Of a stretch of 64,000 nt of DNA, positions 10,647-20,918 are shown one piece after another. A program made the position numbers and the translations under genes. The DNA comes from an uncultured Pseudanabaenaceae cyanobacterium (GTDB lineage: Bacteria > Cyanobacteriota > Cyanobacteriia > PCC-9006 > JAAUQQ01), in assembly GCA_937949725.1 (NCBI GenBank), contig CALECT010000153.1, forward strand, positions 25,795 to 89,794, written 5' to 3'. The notes under the pieces are model-generated. The model did not search any database. It was not told the origin of the DNA and saw nothing but the letters and a program-made list of their open reading frames with translations. Within the stretch, counting starts at the first letter, position 1. Each line of letters opens with the position of its first letter.

Positions 10647-11978
10647 CTAGCTACCTGCGTTCTTAACGCAGTTCCACATGCGCAGGGTGGCCGCAGCAGC
10701 GTAGTTACGCTGGGCGGGGGTATTGGGGTAGAAGGAGCTGCCTGCCTCATTGATGGGACTCGCAACTTTACAGTAAGCAGACATCTGAGTGACGAGCTGC
10801 TCGGACCAATGGCCGCCCAGGTCAGCAAACTGCTGCACAGGCTCGGTGCCAGAGAGCTGGGCATCCAGACCGCGCTGGGTGCGGGCATACTCAGCGGCGC
10901 GACGCATCACGGCAATGAGTTCTGCACGGCTCACGGGCTGGGTGGGACGGAAGGTGCCATCTTCTTTATAGCCAGCGACGATTTGGCGATCGCGGGCATA
11001 GGCAATCTTGTTCGCACTCCAGCGGCCTTGCTCCACATCAGGGAACGGAGAACCTTGGGCATCGCCAATGGGGTCCATATTGACATCAGGCAGAGCCAGC
11101 AGAGATTCCACAACGATGGAAACCACTTGTTCACGGGTCAAAGGCTCAGCAGGCTTAAAAGTGCCATCGGCAAAGCCACTGATGAAACCCAAGGAAGCAG
11201 CTTGCTGAATCTCTGTGGAATAGATATCACTAGCAACATCCAGGAAGCTCACTGTGGGGGTGGGAGCGGGGGCTGGAGCTGGAGCTGGAGCTGGGGTCGG
11301 AGCTGGAGCGGGCTCAACAGGTACGGGCGCCGGAGCTGGCGTAGGAACAGGAGCTGGAGCCGGGGTCGGAGCTGGAGCTGGAGCTGGAGCCTGGCCCACG
11401 ATTGACTCTAGGGACTGGTCATTCGAAATATAGACGTGTCCCAGGGTCTTGCCTTCGTAGCTACGCTTGGTAAAGCGCCAGCCGGGGTTGAGGTTGATTT
11501 TGGCAAAGCCATTACTATCGCCAAAAGCACGGCCAATTTCAATCTCAGGATTGCTGCGGCTCTGAGGACGTCCAATCAACACCAGGTCACCGGCGCGACG
11601 GACCACTGCCAAACTGTAATCCAGAGCTAAATCCTGGTTGCCTTCAACCCGAATGGAATAACCATTACCGTCAGTGCTACGGCCACAAATGCCAGAGAAG
11701 TTGAACTGCAACAACAGTGGGTCAATGATGGTGGGGCTGCTACCCGCTTCATCCCAGCATTGACGAGCATTGCTCTTTTGCTCAATCACCAGAAGTTGAT
11801 GCCTGCTTCCTCCGTCAATGGGAGAAGCCACGGCCACATAGGCACTTTGGTCTTGCTCGGTTTGATCGAAGATTGAAGTACCGGCATTGGCCTGAGTCGC
11901 AGGCAATGTGGAACCCAATACCCCAGCTAGCAAGGCAGTCGCCGCAGCCAGAGGAAACGCCCGACGGAAAATTTGCAT
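10647..11978 (-). CDS. DUF3747 domain protein with Pro/Ala linker and C-terminal SLH domains
   Basis: Signal peptide; FDQTEQDQSAYVAVASPI...GICGRSTDGNGYSIR...GWRFTKRSYEGKTLGHVYI typical of DUF3747; (PAPAPxP)n linker; SLH motifs (FADGTFKPAEPLTREQVV, FRPTQPVSRAELI). Confidence 0.85.
   Translation of the reverse strand: MQIFRRAFPLAAATALLAGVLGSTLPATQANAGTSIFDQTEQDQSAYVAVASPIDGGSRHQLLVIEQKSNARQCWDEAGSSPTIIDPLLLQFNFSGICGRSTDGNGYSIRVEGNQDLALDYSLAVVRRAGDLVLIGRPQSRSNPEIEIGRAFGDSNGFAKINLNPGWRFTKRSYEGKTLGHVYISNDQSLESIVGQAPAPAPAPTPAPAPVPTPAPAPVPVEPAPAPTPAPAPAPAPAPTPTVSFLDVASDIYSTEIQQAASLGFISGFADGTFKPAEPLTREQVVSIVVESLLALPDVNMDPIGDAQGSPFPDVEQGRWSANKIAYARDRQIVAGYKEDGTFRPTQPVSRAELIAVMRRAAEYARTQRGLDAQLSGTEPVQQFADLGGHWSEQLVTQMSAYCKVASPINEAGSSFYPNTPAQRNYAAAATLRMWNCVKNAGS
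11256..11395. repeat. Simple-sequence repeat (GGAGCT)n encoding the Pro-Ala linker
   Basis: ggagctggagctggagctggggtcgg... repeated. Confidence 0.85.
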
Positions 11979-12242
11979 GGTCTATCCTTTGCTCGTCAAA
12001 TAAAGACTCTATAGCAATTCAAAGCGCTTGTAGAGTTGTCTTGACCGCATGATAAGAGCAGGGCTCTCGCCCCTTTGCCAGGTTGCGGCGCAGTTACTGA
12101 ATTGACACCAAAAGAGGTGCCAATTCCGCATCTAGGCGGCGAAAAGCAGCCATTCCGATGTGACAGCACGGCACGCGGCACAGGCTGACTTAGGGGCTTT
12201 AAGTCACTCAATATTTCTCAATCCAGAGATATAGGTCGTTGA

Positions 12243-13853
12243 CTAATTTCGATGTTCCGAAAATTGAGTGGCAAAGTTCTTGGCTCGATGGGGAGAGAGC
12301 GATCGCGCCTTCAAGATTGCCGCCACCAAGCAGGCATAGGACAAAATCCCCACCGCAGCTAACAAGAAAGCGCTATAGCTCCCCATCACATTCCACAACG
12401 CATGGAGCAGCGACGCGGTTCCATAACCCACGCCCAAGATCAACCAGCGCCGCTGGGGCACCATCACGCTAAGGCCAATGAAATAGCCGAAATAACCGCT
12501 ATAGGCAATGTGGCCCGCCACAGAGCCCAACAACCGAGGAATCAGCAACTGCAAGCCCGCCAGTTGCCCCGCATCCACATCACTGCCCAAACTCATCTGG
12601 GTCATATAGGGAACGTACTGGCCCAGAGTTTCCAGCAGGGTAAAGCCCACCGCCGAAGCCGCTCCCAGCAAAATACCGTCTAAAGGCTCCCAGATGCCGA
12701 GGCGATCGCGCCAGGGGTGCTCCAGATAGCGCGCCAGCCCTGCCAAAATCGCCAGGGGCAAGACCTTAAGCAATTCCTCCATGAGTCCCGCCCCCACCAA
12801 CATGCGCGTAAACAATAGGGGAATGGGTAACTGCTCATCCACCGTGGGAATGGCCCCCGGCAAAATATCCCGAAACAACCACATCGAGAGGTTCAGCAAG
12901 GGTGTCGATAGTAGGGCCACCGTCAGCCCCGCCGTCAGTAGCGGTAGCCACCAGGGCTTGGCTTTCCCACAGAGACGGTAGACGAAATAATAAGCCCCGA
13001 AGCTAAGGTAGGAAGCCAAAAGGCCATTGAACCACTGGGGCTGGCCCACGGTGAGAAACAGCGAGACTACCACTGCTACGGTGACAATGCCGGGAATCAG
13101 ATAAGCCTTCTGGGTCAGATCTGAACCTGTAGAAATCAGGGGAAAGAGCTGGCTAATGGTGACGGGTTGCCCAGACTCTGAGCCTGCAGAATCTGGAGAA
13201 GCTGGGGTTGAAGAGACTTGGTATTCAAATGAAAATGTTGGGCCAGACTGACCCAGCTGGAGGCGATCTCCCACTTCCAAGAGTTGACAGCCCCACAGGC
13301 GCTGACCATTCACATAGGTGCCATTAGCACTGCCAAGGTCACACAACTGCCAACGCATCGGTCCAGCGATAGCTCCGCTCTTCTGACCTCTTCCAGTCCT
13401 CTCGAATCCCGCCGGGCTCAAGCCCACCTGCTCAACCAACAGCGTTGAACCCTGGCCCCCATCAGAGCCAGGCGGTTCCAATTGTTCTGTAAGATTTGTC
13501 GCCATGGCCGGAAGGGCCCGAACCACAGCATGTTCACGGGAAACAACGGGATATTGCTCCGCATCAATGACAATGGCGCAGCGCGGGTCTCGCCCAAGAA
13601 CCATGGGCTCTCCCGGCGAGAGTAAATGCCAGCGGTCAAACAAGCCCGAGGCATGACCATCACGACTGTCCCTGGGCTGCCCCGCAGATCCCACCGCTGA
13701 CTTTCGCGAAGCGACGGATCTAGGCGAGACTTTACCTCGTCCAACCGGATAAACATCAGAACGCTCAGGCTGAGCAAGCTCTCCCCCTACAGCCAAGGAA
13801 TTCTGACTGGAGGCCAATTGTTTAAGAAAAGCCTGGGACATCGGGGCATTCAA
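12243..13853 (-). CDS. FHA domain fused to PrsW-family intramembrane protease
   Basis: FHA: LGRDPRCAIVIDAEQYPVVSREHAVV...CDLGSANGTYVNGQRL; PrsW: MEELLKVLPLAIL, GHIAYSGYFGYFIG, HALWNVMG. Confidence 0.85.
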   Translation of the reverse strand: MNAPMSQAFLKQLASSQNSLAVGGELAQPERSDVYPVGRGKVSPRSVASRKSAVGSAGQPRDSRDGHASGLFDRWHLLSPGEPMVLGRDPRCAIVIDAEQYPVVSREHAVVRALPAMATNLTEQLEPPGSDGGQGSTLLVEQVGLSPAGFERTGRGQKSGAIAGPMRWQLCDLGSANGTYVNGQRLWGCQLLEVGDRLQLGQSGPTFSFEYQVSSTPASPDSAGSESGQPVTISQLFPLISTGSDLTQKAYLIPGIVTVAVVVSLFLTVGQPQWFNGLLASYLSFGAYYFVYRLCGKAKPWWLPLLTAGLTVALLSTPLLNLSMWLFRDILPGAIPTVDEQLPIPLLFTRMLVGAGLMEELLKVLPLAILAGLARYLEHPWRDRLGIWEPLDGILLGAASAVGFTLLETLGQYVPYMTQMSLGSDVDAGQLAGLQLLIPRLLGSVAGHIAYSGYFGYFIGLSVMVPQRRWLILGVGYGTASLLHALWNVMGSYSAFLLAAVGILSYACLVAAILKARSLSPHRAKNFATQFSEHRN

Positions 13854-13950
13854 GGGAATAAGCCTGTCTCCTGGAGTAAAAACTGAAAGGTCTTAGAACA
13901 ACATTCAATCAAAGTGACTAAGACCCGAGGAATGTCACCCTTAGAACGAC

Positions 13951-14154
13951 CTAAGCGACATCATCCGTATCGGCAGACTTGACAGCTCCAAAGAAGCTCA
14001 GCGCTGCCATAGGCAAGCTCAAAGCCAAAATAACCGTAGTTACAGTACCACCCAATTCAGGGTCACCCGAGGTCAATTCAAACACCGAGCCCACCGCCGC
14101 GATCGCAGCGATACAGGAGAGCCCGAGAAACAACATACTTTTTGGCGTTGCCAT
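13951..14154 (-). CDS. Small two-TM membrane protein
   Basis: 67 aa, two hydrophobic helices, plausible spacing between flanking minus-strand genes. Confidence 0.55.
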   Translation of the reverse strand: MATPKSMLFLGLSCIAAIAAVGSVFELTSGDPELGGTVTTVILALSLPMAALSFFGAVKSADTDDVA

Positions 14155-14275
14155 GGAGGGCTCCTAGAGGATATTCAAACTCCTCTCCATTGAAAGCGGC
14201 GATCTGCCTCCAGGGCAAGCTTTCCGCCCAAAGACTGCAAAATGGCTGAGAACCATGAGTGCCGTTTGGAACCCA

Positions 14276-14307
14276 CAAAGCCACGATCCAGTCAGATCGT
14301 GGCTTTG
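14276..14307 (-). terminator. Terminator-like hairpin downstream of def
   Basis: CAAAGCCACGATC / GATCGTGGCTTTG 13-bp stem. Confidence 0.7.
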
Positions 14308-14339
14308 TTATCGCCATATTGAGTCAGTCGAGGTAGACC

Positions 14340-14903
14340 TTAGACCAAGGACTTAACATCACCCACTTTGAAGCCCTGCTTCTTGAGTTCCTGGGTCAGG
14401 GCGACCTTATTCGCCACACGGTCCACAAACAGGACGCCATTCAAGTGGTCCATCTCATGCTGAATCACTCGCGCCAAGATGTCATTTACCTTGAGCTTGC
14501 GAGGACGACCGGTCTCATCCTTAAATGCAACTTCAATCGCCTCGGGTCGCTTCACGTCTAAAAACACACCGGGAATGCTCAAGCAACCTTCTTGGTCCAA
14601 AGCCAGTTCCTTGCTAAAGCTCTTGATCACGGGATTCACCATGACCAAAGGCTTATTTGAAGCCTCTTCGGGGTCAATGTCGATGACTAGCAGTTGCTTA
14701 TTCAAGCCAATCTGAGGCGCAGCGAGGCCAATGCCGTCTTCGCTGTACATCGTCTGGAGCATCTCGCGGATCAGCGTCCGCAAGCTGTCATCGACCTTTG
14801 AGACCCGCTTGGCTGGCTGACGCAGCACGCGATCGCCCATGTGGTGCACCTCAAGGGGGGGCGTCTTCAGCTTTGTCTTTTCAACCAGAATTTGGGGTGC
14901 CAT
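14340..14903 (-). CDS. def: Peptide deformylase
   Basis: GIGLAAPQIG, EGCLSIPG, QHEMDHLNG motifs. Confidence 0.95.
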   Translation of the reverse strand: MAPQILVEKTKLKTPPLEVHHMGDRVLRQPAKRVSKVDDSLRTLIREMLQTMYSEDGIGLAAPQIGLNKQLLVIDIDPEEASNKPLVMVNPVIKSFSKELALDQEGCLSIPGVFLDVKRPEAIEVAFKDETGRPRKLKVNDILARVIQHEMDHLNGVLFVDRVANKVALTQELKKQGFKVGDVKSLV

Positions 14904-15138
14904 AGGTCAGGATTGGAAGTCGCGAGCTAGGCCTCTGTGACGGACGCCGTAGCTTAATTAATCTCCATACTAGCAAGCAAGTAGGGGCTTCCTGAGACTT
15001 CTATGGAGAAAAACAGTACGGATTTCCTGGCATACAGAGGCGTCCCTGGTGAAGCCTTTACACTCTTCTCAAGCAACTCTCCCTAGAGAAATTTGCTGCC
15101 CCTCGGTTCAGTCACAGTTCATCATTACTCACCAACCG

Positions 15139-16896
15139 TCAGGAGCGAGAGACATGCCAATAGGCATCATTAAACGGCTCAACCTCATACTGCTGCTGCA
15201 TCTGTTCCAGCAACTCTGTCGTGGGGGCATAGAGATAAAAGTCCCGATACTCTTCGGGAACTTGAGGTGGCTCCTGAGCCTTCACCAATAGCCATTGAGC
15301 ATCATCAGGCAAGGCATGGCTGGCCGCCATGGCATAGACAAAGAAAGCATCACTGACAAAGAGGGGAGGCTGGGCTGGGCTAGCAATTCCACGACCTCCA
15401 GTTCCAGCAGTATCGCTCTCAACCAGACTCGCTTGGCGCTGCTCATGGACAAGCACCAAAGCGGGCAAGTCCAAATTGGCATTGGCAGCTGACTTAGACC
15501 ACCAATCCCAGCTCATCACCATTACTCCATTAGATAGAAGCCCCATGGTCAGGAGTCCCGTCAACAAGATTTGGCCCCAACATCGGGGTCCGCTGACTAA
15601 CCAGCGCGTTAACACAAAAGCCATGATCAGCTGAAGGCTCACCACCGCCGGAAGCCAATTGCCAAAGGCAATAGTCTGCTGCCCCCCCCTGATGAGGTCC
15701 GACAGCATCAACACTGCTGCCGTCGCTCCCACCATGGCCAGGAGCAGTTGCTTCGCGGGGGCCTCAGCTCGCAAGGCAAAGCGCCAGAGAGCGATCGCCA
15801 TCCAAACCAAGTTAGTCCCCAGCAACAAAGCCAGCCCAATGAGTCCTAACCGAGATCCCGACCCATCCCAATTAAAGTCCAGCACAGTCAAGTTCCAGGC
15901 TTTCACCCAGGCCTTCATCAGCCCCAAACTAAAGCTGCTTTGAGCCACCACTGCCGCTGTTTCAGGCTGCTGAGAATACTCAAAATGCACCAGGGTAAAA
16001 ATAATCCAGGGCAAAAACAGAAGGGCACCAATCAAACTCGCACCGAGATAACGGCGCAATGCCCCCCGCCTCAAACTGCTGCTCCACTGGCCCCATTCTC
16101 GCCAGGCTATGCAGAGCCCATGGGCAATGATCACCAGCCCATGCAGCAAATGACAATACAGTCCCATCGCAAAGGTCAAACTGTAGAGCGCCCAAGCTCC
16201 AACCGTTTGCTGACGCAATGCCCGAACTAAAGTCGCGGAAGACAAAACAATTAGCAGCGTCCAAAGGCTGTAGGGTCTGGCCTCCTGGGCATAAAGCAAG
16301 TGAAAAGGTGATTGGGCCACGAGAGCCATAGCAACCCCACCCACCCAAGTACCAGGGAAGAGTTCTCGACAAAGCCAATACACCGCCGGAATCAACAGGA
16401 CACTCAACGCGACTGAAAACAGACGCAGACTCGTAACCGTTTGGCCAAACAGACCCACCCAGCCCCGCAACATCAAGAAATAGGGCGGCGGCGATTCAGG
16501 CGCAACGAGGGCAATCTGCCTAAGCGTATCCAGGACGCCCCGCTCATTATTAGGAAATTGAAACCGCTGTAGCTCTGCATTAGCGATGACCTTGCCGGTG
16601 ACGAGCTGCTTCGCCGCATCGCGATCGCCATACCCCGACAGATGAAAAGCCGTAAAACCTTCCTCCAGCCCAAAAGCCTTGTGGGAGACATTGGTAAACC
16701 GCAAAACAACGCCCAGCACAATGGCCACAATGACAAGACCTCTCAGCCAGCGAGGCATGGGCCTATAGGCTCGGAGCAAATCGTTAGCGGGAGTCGGCAT
16801 GACATCAGCGGAGGCAACGGTGGGGATGAACCAGAACAGTTCCTGGGCAGACAAAAATTGGAGCCCTGGAATGGTTTCGGCCCAACTCCCATTCAA
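15139..16896 (-). CDS. GT39-like (ArnT/PMT superfamily) membrane glycosyltransferase
   Basis: Polytopic; SLRLFSVALSVLLIPAVYWLCRELFPG...LLYAQEARPYSLW motif of GT-C transferases; ATGA overlap with the upstream gene. Confidence 0.8.
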   Translation of the reverse strand: MNGSWAETIPGLQFLSAQELFWFIPTVASADVMPTPANDLLRAYRPMPRWLRGLVIVAIVLGVVLRFTNVSHKAFGLEEGFTAFHLSGYGDRDAAKQLVTGKVIANAELQRFQFPNNERGVLDTLRQIALVAPESPPPYFLMLRGWVGLFGQTVTSLRLFSVALSVLLIPAVYWLCRELFPGTWVGGVAMALVAQSPFHLLYAQEARPYSLWTLLIVLSSATLVRALRQQTVGAWALYSLTFAMGLYCHLLHGLVIIAHGLCIAWREWGQWSSSLRRGALRRYLGASLIGALLFLPWIIFTLVHFEYSQQPETAAVVAQSSFSLGLMKAWVKAWNLTVLDFNWDGSGSRLGLIGLALLLGTNLVWMAIALWRFALRAEAPAKQLLLAMVGATAAVLMLSDLIRGGQQTIAFGNWLPAVVSLQLIMAFVLTRWLVSGPRCWGQILLTGLLTMGLLSNGVMVMSWDWWSKSAANANLDLPALVLVHEQRQASLVESDTAGTGGRGIASPAQPPLFVSDAFFVYAMAASHALPDDAQWLLVKAQEPPQVPEEYRDFYLYAPTTELLEQMQQQYEVEPFNDAYWHVSRS

Positions 16897-18002
16897 CCAG
16901 TAGCCCCGCCCGCAGAAGGTAGGTCGGGATTAGCTTGCGGCGCGAGTCCTTTTAGATCTGAGCGTGAAAGTCCTAGATGCAATGCCAGCAGCAATCCCAG
17001 CAACGGTGCCAGCACGTACATGACGAGACGTAGCAATAGAGCAGCGGCGATCGCCTCCGCTCCAGCCACCTGATAAAGGTTGAGCCCAAACCGCACTGCC
17101 GCCTCAAAAGGCCCCACAAACCCTGGCGAGGAAGGCAGAGCGATGGCAAACGCCGCCAAACTCTGGGTAATCAGCGAGCCAATCCAACCCGGTGCGGTAA
17201 TGCCGAGCGCGAGGAGCACGGCCCAGTAGGTTATGCCATTCACCGCCCAGGACAAAAACGTTACCCCCAAGGCGATCAAAAACTGACCGGGTTGACGAAA
17301 GATACTCAGACCAGACAGCAAGCCAACGAGTCGATGCTCCACTGGGTTACGCCAGCGCCCTAAACCCACTTTCTGCATGGCCTTCCCAACAAAACTTGTA
17401 ATTGTTCGGGGATAGCGAGCCAGCAGCCAAAACAGCGCACAGCTCATGCCAATCACAGCGCCCAAAAGCCCCAGCGGTAAATTGGCGGAGAGCTGGGGCT
17501 GCTGAGAAAGTAGTGCTAGGAGGATCACAAACACCACCAGCACATCCATAAGCTTCTCGCCCAGGACACTGCCTAGAGCAGGCTCCAATGGCACTTTGGC
17601 CCAGCGATTGAGCAAGACGGCTCGGACAACCTCGCCAGCCGAAGCGGGCAGAACGCTATTGGTGGCATAGCCGACAAAAAAGGCATTGAAGCGATCGCGC
17701 CATCGTCCCGGTCCACATTGCGCCGCCAGCAACAGCCCCCAACGCCAGGCCCGCAGGGCAAACATAGCGATATAGGCCCCCAGGGCCACCACCAGCCAGC
17801 CATAGTTGGCCCGGCTCAAAACTTCACCCAACGCGGGCAAAGAAAGATCCCGCAGAGACCAGGCCAAAAGACCGACCGTGACCGCACCGCAAAGCAACCC
17901 ATACAAAACCTTGCGCCAAGCTGGCATGGTCTTCCTGCGCGGAGCAGTAGCTTGGGAAAACTCAGCCCCAGCGGCCGATTCATCACGTTCTAAGCGCGCC
18001 AT
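16893..18002 (-). CDS. Lysylphosphatidylglycerol synthase TM-region (UPF0104/AglD-like) membrane protein
   Basis: Polytopic; FVGYATNSVLPASAGEVVRAVLL...GEKLMDVLVV...PSSPGFVGPFEAAV. Confidence 0.85.
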   Translation of the reverse strand: MARLERDESAAGAEFSQATAPRRKTMPAWRKVLYGLLCGAVTVGLLAWSLRDLSLPALGEVLSRANYGWLVVALGAYIAMFALRAWRWGLLLAAQCGPGRWRDRFNAFFVGYATNSVLPASAGEVVRAVLLNRWAKVPLEPALGSVLGEKLMDVLVVFVILLALLSQQPQLSANLPLGLLGAVIGMSCALFWLLARYPRTITSFVGKAMQKVGLGRWRNPVEHRLVGLLSGLSIFRQPGQFLIALGVTFLSWAVNGITYWAVLLALGITAPGWIGSLITQSLAAFAIALPSSPGFVGPFEAAVRFGLNLYQVAGAEAIAAALLLRLVMYVLAPLLGLLLALHLGLSRSDLKGLAPQANPDLPSAGGATG

Positions 18003-19057
18003 GCTGCGGCCTCCTGGGGAGCGTAACGCTGACGGGGCTCATGGCGGGGAAGCCTTGCAGCTCCAACCTGCTGGGCATGTTTACCCATGGGCAGCACCTC
18101 AAATTGGCGATTGAGCATGTCGATCGCCTTGCCCAGGGTGTTGAGCTTCTTGTCACTGGTCAGGCTCATGCCAGGAAAGAAGGCCAGCTCTGGCACATCC
18201 TCTTTGCCGAGGAAGTCCAAGGGATGGAGCAGGAGGGAGGGCTGGGTGCGGGTGAGTCGGCAGAGCAATAAAGCAATGCGGAAATAGAGCAGGGCGATCG
18301 CCGGGGAAAACACACTCAAATACAGCACGTAGCTGAAGTGGATGGGAATCTTGAAAATCGGCATCGTCGTTACGGGAATCTCAACCAATTCCTTACCCTG
18401 CTCCGCGACACCATCCATCCGCCAGCGGTAGGGCTTCAGGGGCTGGAAGCCATCCTTAAAGCCTCCAAACAACGCCTTGCGCTTCTGTCGCTCAGCTTTG
18501 CTCAAATTGGCCGTGGCAAAGTAATAGGCCCGAGCCAAAGGCCCCAGGTAAGTGGGAAATGTAGAGGCGTCGTACTGATAGCCGCGCCGCGCCAGAACCT
18601 TGAGCACGTTAGGGGAAAAGCTAAAGCCCGGCCCCCGAAATCCGATGGGCCTGCGCCCCGTCACTTTTTGAATGTGTGACTCAGCTAGGGCAATCTCCTG
18701 CTCAATTTCATCCTCGGTGTAGAGATGCAGCCAGGACTCATGGTGGAAGGAATGGTTACCTACTTCATGACCCGCCGCCCCAATCCCTGCCAAGGCCTTG
18801 TGGTTTTTCTCCAGGGCAGCATCCTGGCCCACAATAAAGAATGTGATCTGCAGATGACGCTTCCAGAGGAAATCTAAAGCTCGGGGCACCACCACATCAA
18901 GATAGGAGGGGTGACTCTCCCAGCCGGGGTCACCGTGGATTTTCATGTAAGACCACTGATTATCAAGGTCAAGGGACAGGCTAGCGATGGGCTTTTTACG
19001 AGACATTTTTTTGACAGATTGGATTGTTGAAGAAGGCTCTGGGGAAACGGGCGACAT
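17990..19057 (-). CDS. Polysaccharide deacetylase-family protein
   Basis: SLSLDLDNQW, GHEVGNHSFHHE, GFRGPGFS motifs of carbohydrate esterase family 4. Confidence 0.85.
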   Translation of the reverse strand: MSPVSPEPSSTIQSVKKMSRKKPIASLSLDLDNQWSYMKIHGDPGWESHPSYLDVVVPRALDFLWKRHLQITFFIVGQDAALEKNHKALAGIGAAGHEVGNHSFHHESWLHLYTEDEIEQEIALAESHIQKVTGRRPIGFRGPGFSFSPNVLKVLARRGYQYDASTFPTYLGPLARAYYFATANLSKAERQKRKALFGGFKDGFQPLKPYRWRMDGVAEQGKELVEIPVTTMPIFKIPIHFSYVLYLSVFSPAIALLYFRIALLLCRLTRTQPSLLLHPLDFLGKEDVPELAFFPGMSLTSDKKLNTLGKAIDMLNRQFEVLPMGKHAQQVGAARLPRHEPRQRYAPQEAAAWRA

Positions 19058-19120
19058 GGGAAGGAATTGGAGTAAGGTTTGCGAAACAAAAGTGTTTACG
19101 TCGACTGCAGAAATAGAGCT

Positions 19121-20845
19121 CTAGCAAGGCGGCAAGGACGGGCTCGCTTTGGGGGAATGACGTCCTGAAGCTTGGGAAGAAAGGCTGTACCACTTGCCGC
19201 GATGATGATTGTTAACAACGGTGTAGTGGGCTTCAATGAAAGCGAGGGTTTGGGGCGATCGCGCTTCCATCAGCTCGCTATCCCATGGCGTCACAAACAC
19301 ATAGCGAGGTTGGGTCTGCTCAAGTTGCACGATCAACGCCTCCCACTGCTCTGGTAGAAAGTATTCCAATGCCCAGCCGTTGAGAGCCGTCGCCTGGCGT
19401 CGCTCCGCGAACAAATAGATCAGTGGATTGCCAATGACATAAATTTGTTCGGCTGTGTTGAAGCCTTCAGCACTAGCACAGCTTTTACCGGGAGGACCTT
19501 CTTCCACCGTTGGAGCATCACGAGGCATTAAATTGGCAGTGGCTTGGGCGACTTGATATTCATCATTGGCGCTATACAAATGGCCCACAACATTATTTGG
19601 ACTGACACCTCTAATTTCTTGGCTGAGCCAGAGCGATTTGCGGGCGAGCAATTGCAAGGGTATGCAAAATAGAGCGACGAGAGACAGACAGACCAGAGGC
19701 CTGCTCCAATGTCGCGATTTTTTTTGTGAATGCCACTGATTCCAGAACCAGCCCATTTCATCCAGGCCAAAGACTGCAAGCAGTCCCAGAGGCACTAGCA
19801 ATAGCAAATAGTAATAGTTCCACCAAGCCTGCTTTTGCAGCAGCACGACAGCAAAGCCTGATAAACACCAGGACAACAGTGCCAGGACAATGGGATTGCG
19901 ACCTCGAGGCAGATTTTTGAATAGTCCCCAACTGGCTAGCAAGAGTAGTGGAAAGAAACGACTGCGAAACCAAGCGAGGCCGTTTAAGAGCTGAATGAGC
20001 TCCGCCTGGGGAATTTCAGAAACGATCCGAGGAGGAAGGACGATGAAGGTTTCCCAAGCAACTTGCCCAGCGCCAGTTTGAACAATCGGTATCAGCCCCA
20101 AAGCAAGACTGAAGGCAGCTCCCAAACTCAGGCATAGCGCTGCTTGCACCATGGACTTCAGGGCGGTGAACCAGCGCTTGCTGGGTGCATTAGCCACCCC
20201 CCAAAGCAGAAGTGTTGCCCAGATGGCTGCCAATATAATGGCTAGTACAAATTTGAATAGTAATGCAATGCCACCTGCAGCCCCTGCAGCCCAAAACCAG
20301 AGGTTGAAGAATTGGCTCCTTCTAATTAGCTGGTTGGCATTCAGCATTGCCGTTTTATGCCAATGCTGAATGCCTTTGAGGCAAGCCCAAGTGGCAATAA
20401 AAATAGGGACCCCCACAAGAGACTCGACTTGAGTGAGATGCCAGGTCCCAGTAATACAGTAGTAAAAGCCGATGGTCAGTAAGGGGCTTAGACTGGCGAT
20501 GCTGCGATGTTGAAATTCTCCCTGCAAGCAAATCTGTAATGCGCGAGAGAACGCGAGTAGTATTAGCAACTCAAGGCTGTGAATGCCAATATTAGTGAAA
20601 CTAAATAGCTTCCCGCCTAGGTAATAAAAATAAAAAATGCCGGGTTGTTTCAGATCCCAAAAATCTTGATAAAGTCGTTCTCCCCGATCCATCTCCAAGG
20701 CACCCAGGGTGAAGAAGGCTTGGTCACCTCCGAAGACCACAGGCAAATGCATGAGGCCCAAACCAGCCACGATCAGCAATATGGCCCAGTCCAGCCTTGA
20801 CCCCAGTGAGAAATATTTGTTCAGTTGTCTAGAGGAGGTCGCCAT
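19121..20845 (-). CDS. GT-C-type membrane glycosyltransferase (ArnT/PMT-like)
   Basis: Polytopic; N-terminal GGDQAFFTLGALEMDRGERLYQDFWDLKQPG acidic motif typical of GT-C proteins. Confidence 0.75.
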   Translation of the reverse strand: MATSSRQLNKYFSLGSRLDWAILLIVAGLGLMHLPVVFGGDQAFFTLGALEMDRGERLYQDFWDLKQPGIFYFYYLGGKLFSFTNIGIHSLELLILLAFSRALQICLQGEFQHRSIASLSPLLTIGFYYCITGTWHLTQVESLVGVPIFIATWACLKGIQHWHKTAMLNANQLIRRSQFFNLWFWAAGAAGGIALLFKFVLAIILAAIWATLLLWGVANAPSKRWFTALKSMVQAALCLSLGAAFSLALGLIPIVQTGAGQVAWETFIVLPPRIVSEIPQAELIQLLNGLAWFRSRFFPLLLLASWGLFKNLPRGRNPIVLALLSWCLSGFAVVLLQKQAWWNYYYLLLLVPLGLLAVFGLDEMGWFWNQWHSQKKSRHWSRPLVCLSLVALFCIPLQLLARKSLWLSQEIRGVSPNNVVGHLYSANDEYQVAQATANLMPRDAPTVEEGPPGKSCASAEGFNTAEQIYVIGNPLIYLFAERRQATALNGWALEYFLPEQWEALIVQLEQTQPRYVFVTPWDSELMEARSPQTLAFIEAHYTVVNNHHRGKWYSLSSQASGRHSPKASPSLPPC

Positions 20846-20918
20846 AATGAAATTTTGGATTAAAAAGGAGAACAGGCTCTCTACAAAGCAGTTGTTAAAG
20901 CATCTAGAGTGGATTGGC

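Noticed and set aside
10530-11405. 291-aa plus-strand ORF with SWSWSWGRSWS repeats
   Set aside because: Antisense shadow of the GGAGCT repeat and SLH-domain coding sequence; the minus-strand gene explains the region
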